Below are positions 1 to 7,963 of a stretch of DNA of 64,000 nucleotides, piece after piece. This DNA comes from Hyphomicrobiales bacterium. Lineage in GTDB: Bacteria > Pseudomonadota > Alphaproteobacteria > Rhizobiales > Rhizobiaceae. A model generated the notes under the pieces. The model ran no database searches, was not told where the DNA came from, and saw only the letters and a program-made list of their open reading frames with translations. Where the stretch lies: NCBI GenBank assembly GCA_900466475.1, contig UBMI01000026.1:62001-126000 (forward strand), read 5' to 3'. The position numbers and the translations under genes are program-made. Within the stretch, counting starts at the first letter, position 1, and every line of letters starts with the position of its first letter.

Positions 1-69
1 TGATAGACACCGACTCTAAGAAATAGAAACCTTTTAAAATATCTTTGGATTTTTATAGGGAAGAAGCGC
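1..69. other. AT-rich edge upstream of hemE (probable border of oriC)
   Basis: These 69 bases are strongly AT-rich and lie directly before hemE. In Caulobacter and Sinorhizobium the chromosomal origin lies next to hemE, so this is probably the right border of oriC and also holds the hemE promoter. One GACTC (CcrM-type) site is at 12-16. No DnaA box (TTATCCACA) is visible in these bases, so the origin itself would lie to the left of the window. Confidence 0.45.
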
Positions 70-1107
70 TTGAACGAAACGCGCCGGAAAATCATGCGGG
101 TTCTCGACGGAGAAACCCTCTCGCCCCCTCCCCTCTGGCTCATGAGACAGGCAGGTCGCTATCTGCCCGAGTACAGGGAAACGCGCGCGAAGGCAGGAAG
201 TTTCCTCGATCTCTGTTATTCGCCTGACCATGCAGTCGAGGTGAGCCTTCAGCCGATACGGCGCTACGGTTTTGACGCCGCTATCCTGTTCTCGGATATC
301 CTCGTCATTCCCGATGCGATGAAGCGCAATGTGCGTTTTACCGAGGGGCATGGCCCGGAGATGGATCCGATTGATGAGACAGGCATCGCTGGGCTCGACG
401 GGGAAAATGTCGTCGATTACCTGCAGCCTGTGCTGGAGACGGTAAAGCGTTTGAGGAATGAGTTGCCTTCAGAGACGACGCTCCTCGGCTTCTGCGGCGC
501 TCCCTGGACGGTTGCGACCTATATGATCGCTGGCCGAGGCACGCCTGACCAGGCGCCTGCGCGTCTGTTCGCGTATAGGCATCCGCGTGCGTTCGAGCAT
601 TTGCTGATGCTGCTTGCGGATGTCTCTGCCGACTATCTCGTGGCTCAGATCGATGCGGGTGCTGATGCGGTGCAGATCTTCGATTCCTGGGCCGGTGTTC
701 TCGGCGAGAAGGAGTTTGAAGCTTTCGCAATCCGTCCGGTGGCACGCATGATCGCTTCAATCAGGTCGCGGCGACCGCAGGCGCGGATCATCGCTTTCGC
801 CAAAGGTGCGGGCTATATGCTCAAGACTTACCGGCAGAAGACCAGGGCTGATGCGATCGGGCTCGATTGGTCCGTGCCGCTTGCCTTTGCGGCCGAGCTG
901 CAGAAGGACGGACCAGTGCAGGGCAATCTCGATCCAATGCGCGTCGTGGCTGGCGGTCGCTCACTGGAGGAAGGTATCGACGATATTCTTCAGGTGCTCG
1001 GAAACGGACCGCTGATCTTCAATCTCGGTCATGGCATTACGCCGCAGGCGGATCCGGAGAATGTACGCCGTCTTGTCGAGCGCGTGCGTGGCGCGAGGGT
1101 AGCGTAG
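70..1107 (+). CDS. hemE: Uroporphyrinogen decarboxylase
   Basis: Cytoplasmic enzyme that removes four carboxyl groups from uroporphyrinogen III to give coproporphyrinogen III in haem synthesis. The 345-residue product has the family length and the N-terminal RQAGRYLPEYR signature, which carries substrate-binding arginines, plus the conserved FCGAPWTVATYM and GHGI segments. The start is a TTG at 70; an in-frame ATG at 94 would remove eight residues. The stop codon TAG overlaps the GTG start of hemJ by one base, so the two haem genes are translationally coupled. Its place beside parA-parB marks the origin region. Confidence 0.96.
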   Translation: MNETRRKIMRVLDGETLSPPPLWLMRQAGRYLPEYRETRAKAGSFLDLCYSPDHAVEVSLQPIRRYGFDAAILFSDILVIPDAMKRNVRFTEGHGPEMDPIDETGIAGLDGENVVDYLQPVLETVKRLRNELPSETTLLGFCGAPWTVATYMIAGRGTPDQAPARLFAYRHPRAFEHLLMLLADVSADYLVAQIDAGADAVQIFDSWAGVLGEKEFEAFAIRPVARMIASIRSRRPQARIIAFAKGAGYMLKTYRQKTRADAIGLDWSVPLAFAAELQKDGPVQGNLDPMRVVAGGRSLEEGIDDILQVLGNGPLIFNLGHGITPQADPENVRRLVERVRGARVA

Positions 1108-1643
1108 TGGAGAAGCAAACGGATAAGCGACCAGGTGTCTATGCGCGCCGGCGCGCCCATTTTGCGCTGATCTTCTTTGCACTTCTGGCCGTCGGGCTTT
1201 TCGCCTGGAACCCGGATAATCTCTATCTGTGGATCAAGGCGCTTCACATCATCGCGGTGATTTCCTGGATGGCGGGGCTGTTTTATATGCCACGGCTTTT
1301 CATCTATCATACGGATGCGGAGCCCGGTTCGGCGCAATCCGAGACCTTCAAGGTGATGGAGCGGCGGTTGCTCAGGATCATCATGAACCCGGCCATGATG
1401 CTGACCTGGATTCTCGGCCTTTATCTCGCCTGGTCAGTGTATGGTTTCCAGGGCGGCTGGCTGCATGCCAAGATTGGGCTCGTGGTTCTTCTGACGCTGG
1501 TCCATGTTTTCTTCAGCAGGGCCGTAAGCGCCTTTGAACGTGACGAAAACCGCCGTTCGGCGCGCTATTGGCGCTTCATGAACGAGGCTCCGACAGTCTT
1601 GATGATCCTCATCGTTATCCTCGTCGTGGTAAAGCCTTTTTAA
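1107..1643 (+). CDS. hemJ: Protoporphyrinogen IX oxidase HemJ (membrane protein)
   Basis: Inner-membrane enzyme that oxidises protoporphyrinogen IX to protoporphyrin IX late in haem synthesis, used by most alphaproteobacteria in place of HemG or HemY. The product is about 178 residues with four or five hydrophobic helices and the family signature around ALHIIAVISWMAGLFYMPR followed by LFIYH, which supplies conserved histidines. A GTG start at 1107 overlaps the hemE stop by one base and gives the usual family length. The reading frame stays open upstream inside hemE, but that part matches nothing in the family. Confidence 0.9.
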   Translation: MEKQTDKRPGVYARRRAHFALIFFALLAVGLFAWNPDNLYLWIKALHIIAVISWMAGLFYMPRLFIYHTDAEPGSAQSETFKVMERRLLRIIMNPAMMLTWILGLYLAWSVYGFQGGWLHAKIGLVVLLTLVHVFFSRAVSAFERDENRRSARYWRFMNEAPTVLMILIVILVVVKPF

Positions 1644-1653
1644 GGTCGGAGGC

Positions 1654-1687
1654 GGCTGCGGTTAAATTTCAGTCATTTTAAGCAGCC
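1654..1687 (+). other. Hairpin between hemJ and rho
   Basis: GGCTGC at 1654-1659 pairs with GCAGCC at 1682-1687, and TTAAA at 1662-1666 pairs with TTTAA at 1677-1681. There is no T-run after it, so it is not a classical intrinsic terminator. It could end hemJ transcription in a Rho-dependent way or be part of the 197-base rho leader, where other bacteria autoregulate rho by attenuation. Confidence 0.35.
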
Positions 1688-1840
1688 CCCTTGCGGGCCG
1701 GGTTGTGACTCGCTATTTTCCGCGCATCTCATCTTCGTGGCATGTGTGTAGAGTTCAGTCGCCTGCGAGCCCCTTTCGCAGTACCGAATACGACCCAACA
1801 TCGCCTTTCCCCTTCTAAAATAAAGAGTATTGGTCACTTC

Positions 1841-3106
1841 ATGGCTGAAATGAAGCTTCAGGAACTTAAGAGTAAATCCCCGACGGATCTTCTGGCTTTT
1901 GCCGAATCGCTCGAGGTCGAGAATGCGAGCACGATGCGCAAGCAGGAGCTCATGTTCGCAATCCTCAAGGTTCTTGCCAGCCAGGACATCGAAATCATCG
2001 GCGAAGGCGTCGTTGAAGTCTTGCAGGATGGTTTCGGGTTTCTGCGTTCCGCAAATGCTAACTACCTGCCCGGCCCGGACGATATCTACATCTCCCCCTC
2101 CCAGATTCGCCGCTTCTCGCTGAAGACCGGCGACACGGTCGAGGGTCCTATCCGCGGTCCGAAGGAGGGTGAACGCTATTTCGCACTCCTCAAGGTCAAC
2201 ACGATCAATTTCGACGATCCCGAAAAGATCCGTCATAAGGTTCACTTCGACAACCTGACGCCGCTCTATCCGAACGAGCGGTTCAAGATGGAACTGGATG
2301 TTCCGACGTCGAAAGATCTTTCGCCGCGCGTCATCGATCTCGTAGCGCCTCTCGGCAAGGGCCAGCGCGGTCTTATCGTTGCTCCCCCGCGTACCGGTAA
2401 AACGGTTCTCCTGCAGAATATCGCGCACTCGATTACCGCGAACCATCCGGAATGCTATCTAATTGTTCTGCTGATCGACGAACGCCCGGAAGAAGTCACG
2501 GACATGCAGCGTTCGGTCCGTGGGGAAGTTATCTCTTCCACATTTGACGAGCCAGCAGTTCGGCACGTACAGGTCGCCGAAATGGTGATCGAGAAGGCCA
2601 AGCGTCTCGTGGAACACGGCCGCGACGTTGTCATCCTGCTCGATTCCATCACCCGTCTCGGCCGCGCTTACAATACCGTCGTTCCTTCGTCCGGTAAGGT
2701 TCTGACGGGTGGTGTCGACGCCAACGCGCTGCAGCGCCCGAAGCGCTTCTTCGGCGCGGCCCGCAATATCGAGGAAGGCGGCTCGCTGACCATTATCGCT
2801 ACGGCTCTTATCGATACCGGCAGCCGCATGGACGAAGTCATCTTTGAAGAGTTCAAGGGCACCGGCAACTCTGAAATTGTCCTCGACCGCAAGGTCGCTG
2901 ACAAGCGTATCTTCCCTGCGATGGACATTCTCAAGTCCGGTACGCGTAAGGAAGACCTGCTCGTGCCGCGCCAGGATCTGCAGAAGATCTTCGTTCTGCG
3001 TCGTATTCTCGCTCCGATGGGCACGACGGATGCGATTGAATTCCTTATCGACAAGCTGAAACAGACGAAGAATAATGGTGATTTCTTCGACTCGATGAAT
3101 ACCTGA
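1841..3106 (+). CDS. rho: Transcription termination factor Rho
   Basis: Hexameric RNA-dependent ATPase/helicase that ends transcription at Rho-dependent sites. The 421-residue product has the N-terminal Rho domain (about 1-45), the RNA-binding cold-shock fold with DGFGFLR at 63-69, Walker A APPRTGKT near 181-188, Walker B VVILLDSITRLGRAYN, and the Q-loop SSGKVLTGGVDANAL. The reading frame opens earlier at 1742, but ATG 1841 (MAEMKLQELK) matches known Rho N-termini and was chosen. The 197-base leader before it is long enough for autoregulation. A strong hairpin with a T-run follows. Confidence 0.97.
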   Translation: MAEMKLQELKSKSPTDLLAFAESLEVENASTMRKQELMFAILKVLASQDIEIIGEGVVEVLQDGFGFLRSANANYLPGPDDIYISPSQIRRFSLKTGDTVEGPIRGPKEGERYFALLKVNTINFDDPEKIRHKVHFDNLTPLYPNERFKMELDVPTSKDLSPRVIDLVAPLGKGQRGLIVAPPRTGKTVLLQNIAHSITANHPECYLIVLLIDERPEEVTDMQRSVRGEVISSTFDEPAVRHVQVAEMVIEKAKRLVEHGRDVVILLDSITRLGRAYNTVVPSSGKVLTGGVDANALQRPKRFFGAARNIEEGGSLTIIATALIDTGSRMDEVIFEEFKGTGNSEIVLDRKVADKRIFPAMDILKSGTRKEDLLVPRQDLQKIFVLRRILAPMGTTDAIEFLIDKLKQTKNNGDFFDSMNT

Positions 3107-3130
3107 TTATTAGCCGGATTCCTCAGATTG

Positions 3131-3166
3131 AGGCTGGTGAGTCGTTTATACGACCGCCAGCCTTTT
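3131..3166 (+). terminator. Intrinsic terminator after rho
   Basis: AGGCTGG at 3131-3137 pairs with CCAGCCT, and the inner GTCG pairs with CGAC around the loop TTTATA. A TTTT run follows at 3163-3166. Confidence 0.85.
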
Positions 3167-3208
3167 CTGTTTCAGATAGATTCGGAAGCGAACCGATAGG
3201 CCGAGGCC

Positions 3209-4531
3209 ATGGAAGCGTGGAACGATACCATATTTGCTCTTTCGAGTGGTGCGCCGCCGTCAGGCGTGTCCGTCATTCGTGTCAGTGGCCCGCAAACCAC
3301 TGTGATCTTGGAGGCATTGGCTGGTGAGATTCCATCGCCGCGAATGGCGTCATACCGAACGATTCGGACTCGGAACGGTTTTCCCATCGATACCGGTCTG
3401 ATCCTCTTCTTTCCCGGCCCGGCCTCTTTTACCGGCGAGGATTCAGCAGAATTTCAGATCCATGGCTCAAGAGCCGTTATATCGGCTCTGTCCCAGGAGC
3501 TGACGGCGTTCCCAGATACCCGACTTGCACTGCAAGGCGAGTTCAGCCGCCGTGCTTTTGAAAATGGCAAACTTGATCTTGTCGAAGTCGAAGGTCTGGC
3601 AGATCTTATCGCCGCTGAGACGGAGATGCAGCGCCGGCTGGCGCTCGAACAGAGTTCGGGAGGGCTGTCGCGGCTATACGATTCGTGGGCGGAACGAATT
3701 ACGCGTTCTCGTGCCCTAATCGAAGCCGAACTCGACTTTCCGGACGAAGACGACGTTCCAGGCTCCGTTTCAGATCAAATCTGGATATCCCTCACAGAAC
3801 TTCGCCGAGAAATCCAGGATCATCTTTCGCATGCGGATATGGGGGAAATCGTTCGCGACGGCTTCAAAGTTGTTATTGCGGGCGCACCAAACGCTGGCAA
3901 GTCGAGCCTGATGAACTGGTTCGCGCAGAAAGACGTGGCAATCGTCACCGAAATCGCGGGCACGACGCGCGACGTTCTCCATGTCGATATCAATTTGAAC
4001 GGCTATCTAGTCAGGCTCTATGACACTGCCGGCCTGCGGGATACGGCCGATATCGTGGAGCAAGAAGGTATCAGGAGAGCGCAGGTAGCATTGACCAACG
4101 CGGATCTCGTACTTTTTCTGGCAGACATCGGATCATCGAATCCGATAGACGCCGCCGACTTGGAACGCGCACCTTCGCATGTTATTGTCGGGACCATGCG
4201 AGATCTATATCCTTCGGCTGCTTCCTACGATCTTCAGATCTCGACATTGACGGGTGAAGGTCTTCCGGAACTTCGGGACTTCGTTTTCTCCTCTATTGAA
4301 CAGAAGTTCGGGGGATTGTCCCTTGCTGTTCCAACACGGGAGCGCCACAGGGATTCGCTTGCGAAGTGCCTGACTGCCCTCTCGGTGGCGATCGATCAGA
4401 CGGAGCAGAGTTTGGAGATCAGAGCGGAGTCGTTGAGGCTCTCGGGTGACTATTTGGGACGTATTACAGGACGAGTGGATGTTGAAGATCTTCTCGGCGT
4501 CATCTTCTCTGAGTTCTGTATCGGTAAATGA
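3209..4531 (+). CDS. mnmE: tRNA uridine-5-carboxymethylaminomethyl modification GTPase MnmE
   Basis: GTPase that works with MnmG to modify the wobble uridine (U34) of tRNAs. The 440-residue product has the N-terminal formyl-folate-binding fold, a helical domain and an inserted G domain with GAPNAGKSS (225-233), AGTTRD (250-255) and DTAGL (272-276), and ends in the diagnostic FCIGK (436-440). The G4 position, normally NKxD or TKxD, reads TMRD (329-332), which is unusual. GC content is lower than in most of the window. It heads the mnmE-mnmG-rsmG-parA-parB run. Confidence 0.95.
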   Translation: MEAWNDTIFALSSGAPPSGVSVIRVSGPQTTVILEALAGEIPSPRMASYRTIRTRNGFPIDTGLILFFPGPASFTGEDSAEFQIHGSRAVISALSQELTAFPDTRLALQGEFSRRAFENGKLDLVEVEGLADLIAAETEMQRRLALEQSSGGLSRLYDSWAERITRSRALIEAELDFPDEDDVPGSVSDQIWISLTELRREIQDHLSHADMGEIVRDGFKVVIAGAPNAGKSSLMNWFAQKDVAIVTEIAGTTRDVLHVDINLNGYLVRLYDTAGLRDTADIVEQEGIRRAQVALTNADLVLFLADIGSSNPIDAADLERAPSHVIVGTMRDLYPSAASYDLQISTLTGEGLPELRDFVFSSIEQKFGGLSLAVPTRERHRDSLAKCLTALSVAIDQTEQSLEIRAESLRLSGDYLGRITGRVDVEDLLGVIFSEFCIGK

Positions 4532-4544
4532 TTCACGTGGAACA
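4529..4544. other. Degenerate parS-like site at the mnmE stop
   Basis: TGATTCACGTGGAACA matches the bacterial parS consensus TGTTTCACGTGAAACA at 14 of 16 positions and overlaps the mnmE stop codon. A better copy lies about 35 bases downstream. Confidence 0.5.
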
Positions 4545-4563
4545 CGGATCGCAGTAGATGCAG

Positions 4564-4579
4564 AGTTTCACGTGAAACC
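4564..4579. other. parS: parS site upstream of mnmG
   Basis: The inner 14 bases GTTTCACGTGAAAC (4565-4578) are a perfect palindrome identical to the core of the ParB target; only the outermost base on each side differs from the 16-base consensus. It sits in the 64-base gap between mnmE and mnmG, less than 4 kb from parB. Confidence 0.8.
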
Positions 4580-4595
4580 TTTTGTGGAGTAGCGC

Positions 4596-6470
4596 ATGAG
4601 CGCCTGCAGTTATGACGTTATCGTAATCGGAGGCGGTCACGCCGGATCCGAAGCAGCTGCTGCGGCTGCCAGGATGGGTGCAAAGACTGCCTTGATCACG
4701 CATCGACGCGATACAATCGGAATAATGTCCTGCAACCCAGCCATCGGCGGCCTCGGTAAAGGCCATCTCGTCCGCGAGATAGATGCGATGGACGGTCTTA
4801 TGGGCCGTATTGCCGATGCAGCGGGCATACAGTTCCGAATGTTGAACAAGAAGAAGGGTGCGGCTGTACGCGGTCCACGGACACAGGCCGATCGTAAACT
4901 CTATCGTCTTGCTATGCTGGATGCCATTGAAGCCATCGAGAACCTCAACGTCATCGAGGGCGATGCTTTTGATCTAGACATTAGGGACAATCGAGTCGCT
5001 GGCGTAATGATGAAGGACGGGAGGCTCATCGCGAGCCCATCTGTTGTCATAACGACCGGCACGTTCCTTCGGGGGCTCATCCATATAGGAAGCGTAAAGA
5101 CACCTGCAGGCCGCACGGGAGAGCCGCCTTCGATGGGGCTTTCGATGACCTTTCTCCGATTGGGTTTGAAGCTGGGCCGCCTTAAGACCGGGACTCCAGC
5201 TCGACTGAACGGGAAAACGATTGATTGGGAATCGGTCGGACGCCAGGCTGCGGATGATGAATTGATTCCGTTCTCCTTCATGACGGACCATATTACAAAT
5301 CCACAGGTCGAATGTGGTGTAACGAGAACCACGGAAGCGACGCATCGGATCATCGTCGACAATCTGCAGAAATCGGCGATGTATTCTGGTCAGATCGAAG
5401 GTGTCGGTCCGCGCTACTGTCCGTCGATTGAGGATAAGCTCGTCAAATTTGGCGAGAGAGACGGGCACCAGATCTTTCTTGAGCCAGAGGGGCTGGATGA
5501 CGACACCGTTTATCCGAATGGAATTTCAACATCTCTACCGGCGGATGTGCAGGCCGCGTTTATTGGCACTATCCCAGGCTTGGAGCGCGTGGAGATATTG
5601 CACCCGGGCTACGCGATTGAATATGATCATGTCGATCCATGTGAGTTGACGGCCACGTTGGAAGTCAAGAAGCTTCCCGGGCTCTTCCTGGCGGGGCAGA
5701 TCAATGGAACGACAGGTTATGAAGAAGCAGGTGCCCAAGGCCTTGCCGCGGGCCTCAACGCGGCATTGTCGAGCGGGAACTCGAAGCCGTTCATATTCAG
5801 CCGTACAAACTCCTATATCGGCGTTATGATAGACGACCTGACGTCGAGAGGTGTTACGGAACCGTACCGAATGTTCACGTCTCGGGCTGAATATCGATTG
5901 ACGCTTCGTGCGGACAATGCCGATGCGCGGCTTACGCCCGCCGCAATCGAACTGGGTTGTGTGTCCTCTGAACGCCGTGTTCGTTTTTCGGCATTCCAGG
6001 ACGAATTGGAGAATGGGAGGGCATTGCTTCAGTCTCTGTCAGTTACGCCGAATGAGGCCCGAAAGGTTGGGCTTAACATTAACTTGGATGGCCAGCGCAG
6101 AACCGCCTATGAACTCCTGTCCTATCCCGAGTATACGTTCTCGGATTTGGGACATGTCTGGGGGGATTTGCACGCTTTCTCACGGAAGGTTTCGGAGGCC
6201 TTAGAGATTGAGGCGGGTTATTCGGTTTATATGGATCGTCAGGCCGCTGCCATAGAGGCGCAGCGGCGCGATGAGGCGAGAGCGATTCCCATGGACTTTG
6301 ATTACAGTAGCCTGTCTGGACTTTCGAACGAGTTGAAGAACAAGCTCAACATCCAGAAGCCCGCGAATATAGCGCAGGCTCTGAAGGTGGAAGGCATGAC
6401 ACCCGCAGCGATCTCGCTTCTGTTGGTATATCTGAGCCGCGACGAAAGTGTTCGGACACAAGTCGCCTAA
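4596..6470 (+). CDS. mnmG: tRNA uridine-5-carboxymethylaminomethyl modification enzyme MnmG (GidA)
   Basis: FAD-dependent partner of MnmE in wobble-uridine modification. The 624-residue product begins with the dinucleotide-binding motif IGGGHAG (11-17), has the catalytic-cysteine segment SCNPAIGG (45-52) and the family segment GYEEAGAQGL, and ends with a helical C-terminal domain that binds MnmE. ATG 4596 has GGAG upstream. parS-like sites stand just before it, and a perfect parS lies just after it, in rsmG. Confidence 0.97.
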   Translation: MSACSYDVIVIGGGHAGSEAAAAAARMGAKTALITHRRDTIGIMSCNPAIGGLGKGHLVREIDAMDGLMGRIADAAGIQFRMLNKKKGAAVRGPRTQADRKLYRLAMLDAIEAIENLNVIEGDAFDLDIRDNRVAGVMMKDGRLIASPSVVITTGTFLRGLIHIGSVKTPAGRTGEPPSMGLSMTFLRLGLKLGRLKTGTPARLNGKTIDWESVGRQAADDELIPFSFMTDHITNPQVECGVTRTTEATHRIIVDNLQKSAMYSGQIEGVGPRYCPSIEDKLVKFGERDGHQIFLEPEGLDDDTVYPNGISTSLPADVQAAFIGTIPGLERVEILHPGYAIEYDHVDPCELTATLEVKKLPGLFLAGQINGTTGYEEAGAQGLAAGLNAALSSGNSKPFIFSRTNSYIGVMIDDLTSRGVTEPYRMFTSRAEYRLTLRADNADARLTPAAIELGCVSSERRVRFSAFQDELENGRALLQSLSVTPNEARKVGLNINLDGQRRTAYELLSYPEYTFSDLGHVWGDLHAFSRKVSEALEIEAGYSVYMDRQAAAIEAQRRDEARAIPMDFDYSSLSGLSNELKNKLNIQKPANIAQALKVEGMTPAAISLLLVYLSRDESVRTQVA

Positions 6471-6498
6471 TTGCTGCAAGGTTTGAGAGTCTTCGGGA

Positions 6499-7116
6499 AT
6501 GGAATTAAACGGATTACGTGTTTCACGTGAAACACAAGAACGTCTGCAGCATTTTGCGGATCTCTTTACGAAATGGGCAAAGGCGATCAATCTTGTAGCG
6601 CCTTCCACAATGAGCGATATGTGGAGCCGGCATATTGCGGATAGCGCACAGATATTTCAGATCTCTCCTCAGCCTCAAACCTGGATCGATCTCGGAAGCG
6701 GCGGCGGTTTTCCTGGTGTGATTACTGCGATCTTTCTTTCGGAACACCAGCAAGGCTGGGTTCATTTGGTCGAGAGTAACAATAAGAAGGCAGCATTCCT
6801 GCGAACAGCGTTGCGAGAAACCGGCGCTCGCGGTGAGGTACATGCGACCAGGATAGAGGATGCGCCAGCAGCAATAGCTGCCTGCGACGCTATTTCCGCC
6901 CGTGCATTGGCCGATCTCGATAAGCTGATTGAATATGCGGCGCCCTGGATGGTTGGAACGGAAAATAATCACGCATATTTTCACAAAGGCCGGGATTACC
7001 AGAGAGAGATCCAGAAAGCACGTGGTCGCTGGGCTTTTGATCTGCTAGAACACAATAGCGCTGTCGAGCAAGATTCTGTTATTCTCGAAGTATCAAATCT
7101 CCGGCGCCTGGTTTAA
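6499..7116 (+). CDS. rsmG: 16S rRNA (guanine-N7) methyltransferase RsmG (GidB)
   Basis: SAM-dependent enzyme that methylates N7 of G527 in 16S rRNA. The 205-residue product has the SAM-binding loop IDLGSGGGFPG (63-73) and the HIADSA segment of the family. The 5' coding region contains a perfect 16-base parS, which encodes part of the VSRETQ stretch (8-13), so the protein and the partition site share the same bases. GC is low: a hand count of bases 6961-7020 gives 25 of 60. parA starts 19 bases after the stop. Confidence 0.95.
   Translation: MELNGLRVSRETQERLQHFADLFTKWAKAINLVAPSTMSDMWSRHIADSAQIFQISPQPQTWIDLGSGGGFPGVITAIFLSEHQQGWVHLVESNNKKAAFLRTALRETGARGEVHATRIEDAPAAIAACDAISARALADLDKLIEYAAPWMVGTENNHAYFHKGRDYQREIQKARGRWAFDLLEHNSAVEQDSVILEVSNLRRLV
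6519..6534. other. parS: Perfect parS palindrome inside rsmG
   Basis: TGTTTCACGTGAAACA is an exact match to the 16-base parS consensus bound by chromosomal ParB. It lies inside the start of rsmG, 0.6 kb before parA and 1.4 kb before parB, and is the best partition site in the window. Confidence 0.93.
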
Positions 7117-7135
7117 CAACGCGGATATTGCGGCA

Positions 7136-7930
7136 ATGGCTGGCGAACGTAATCGGATTATCACCATCGCAAATCAAAAAGGCGGTGTCGGTAAGACTAC
7201 CACGGCAATCAATTTGGCAACGGCTCTCGCCGCTATCGGCGAACGGGTATTGATTATCGATCTGGACCCACAGGGTAATGCAAGCACTGGTTTGGGTATT
7301 GATCGCCGCAATCGGAAGCTTTCTTCCTATGATCTCATGGTCGGCGAAGCTGGCGTCGTCGAAACCGCGTTGGAAACAGCGGTTCCCAATCTCTTTATTG
7401 TCCCCTCGACCATGGATCTTCTCGGCGTCGAGATGGAAATCTCCCAGCAGAGCGACCGTGTCTTCAAACTCAAGAAGGCATTGTCTTCAACCGAGGCGAA
7501 GTCCTTTTCTTATATCCTTCTCGACTGCCCGCCTTCCTTTAACCTGCTGACGATGAATGCCATGGCGGCTGCTCATTCGGTGCTGGTGCCTCTACAGTGT
7601 GAATTCTTTGCACTTGAAGGTCTGAGCCAGCTTCTGGAGACCGTCAACCAGGTCCGCGGGACGGTCAATCCGCAACTCGACATTCAAGGCATCGTGCTGA
7701 CAATGTTTGATGCTCGTAACAATCTGGCGCAGCAAGTCGTAAACGACGTGCGGACCCATCTCGGTGAGAAGGTCTATCACACGCTTATCCCGCGGAACGT
7801 TCGCGTTTCGGAAGCGCCCTCTTACGGCAAGCCTGCGATTCTCTACGATCTCAAGTGTGCCGGCAGCCAGGCCTATCTGCAGCTCGCATCTGAAGTTATC
7901 CAGCGGGAGCGGCAGAGGCTGGCAGCCTGA
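7136..7930 (+). CDS. parA: Chromosome partitioning ATPase ParA
   Basis: ATPase that drives segregation of the ParB-parS complex. The 264-residue product has the deviant Walker A KGGVGKTT (15-22), the switch segment IIDLDPQGNAS with the ParA' motif, and LLDCPPS (Walker B). Length and lack of an N-terminal DNA-binding extension fit chromosomal rather than plasmid RepA-type ParA. It is followed after 33 bases by parB, a two-gene operon. Confidence 0.96.
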   Translation: MAGERNRIITIANQKGGVGKTTTAINLATALAAIGERVLIIDLDPQGNASTGLGIDRRNRKLSSYDLMVGEAGVVETALETAVPNLFIVPSTMDLLGVEMEISQQSDRVFKLKKALSSTEAKSFSYILLDCPPSFNLLTMNAMAAAHSVLVPLQCEFFALEGLSQLLETVNQVRGTVNPQLDIQGIVLTMFDARNNLAQQVVNDVRTHLGEKVYHTLIPRNVRVSEAPSYGKPAILYDLKCAGSQAYLQLASEVIQRERQRLAA

Positions 7931-7963
7931 ACGCGTGCATGACAGAGTAAGCGAGTTTTGAAC

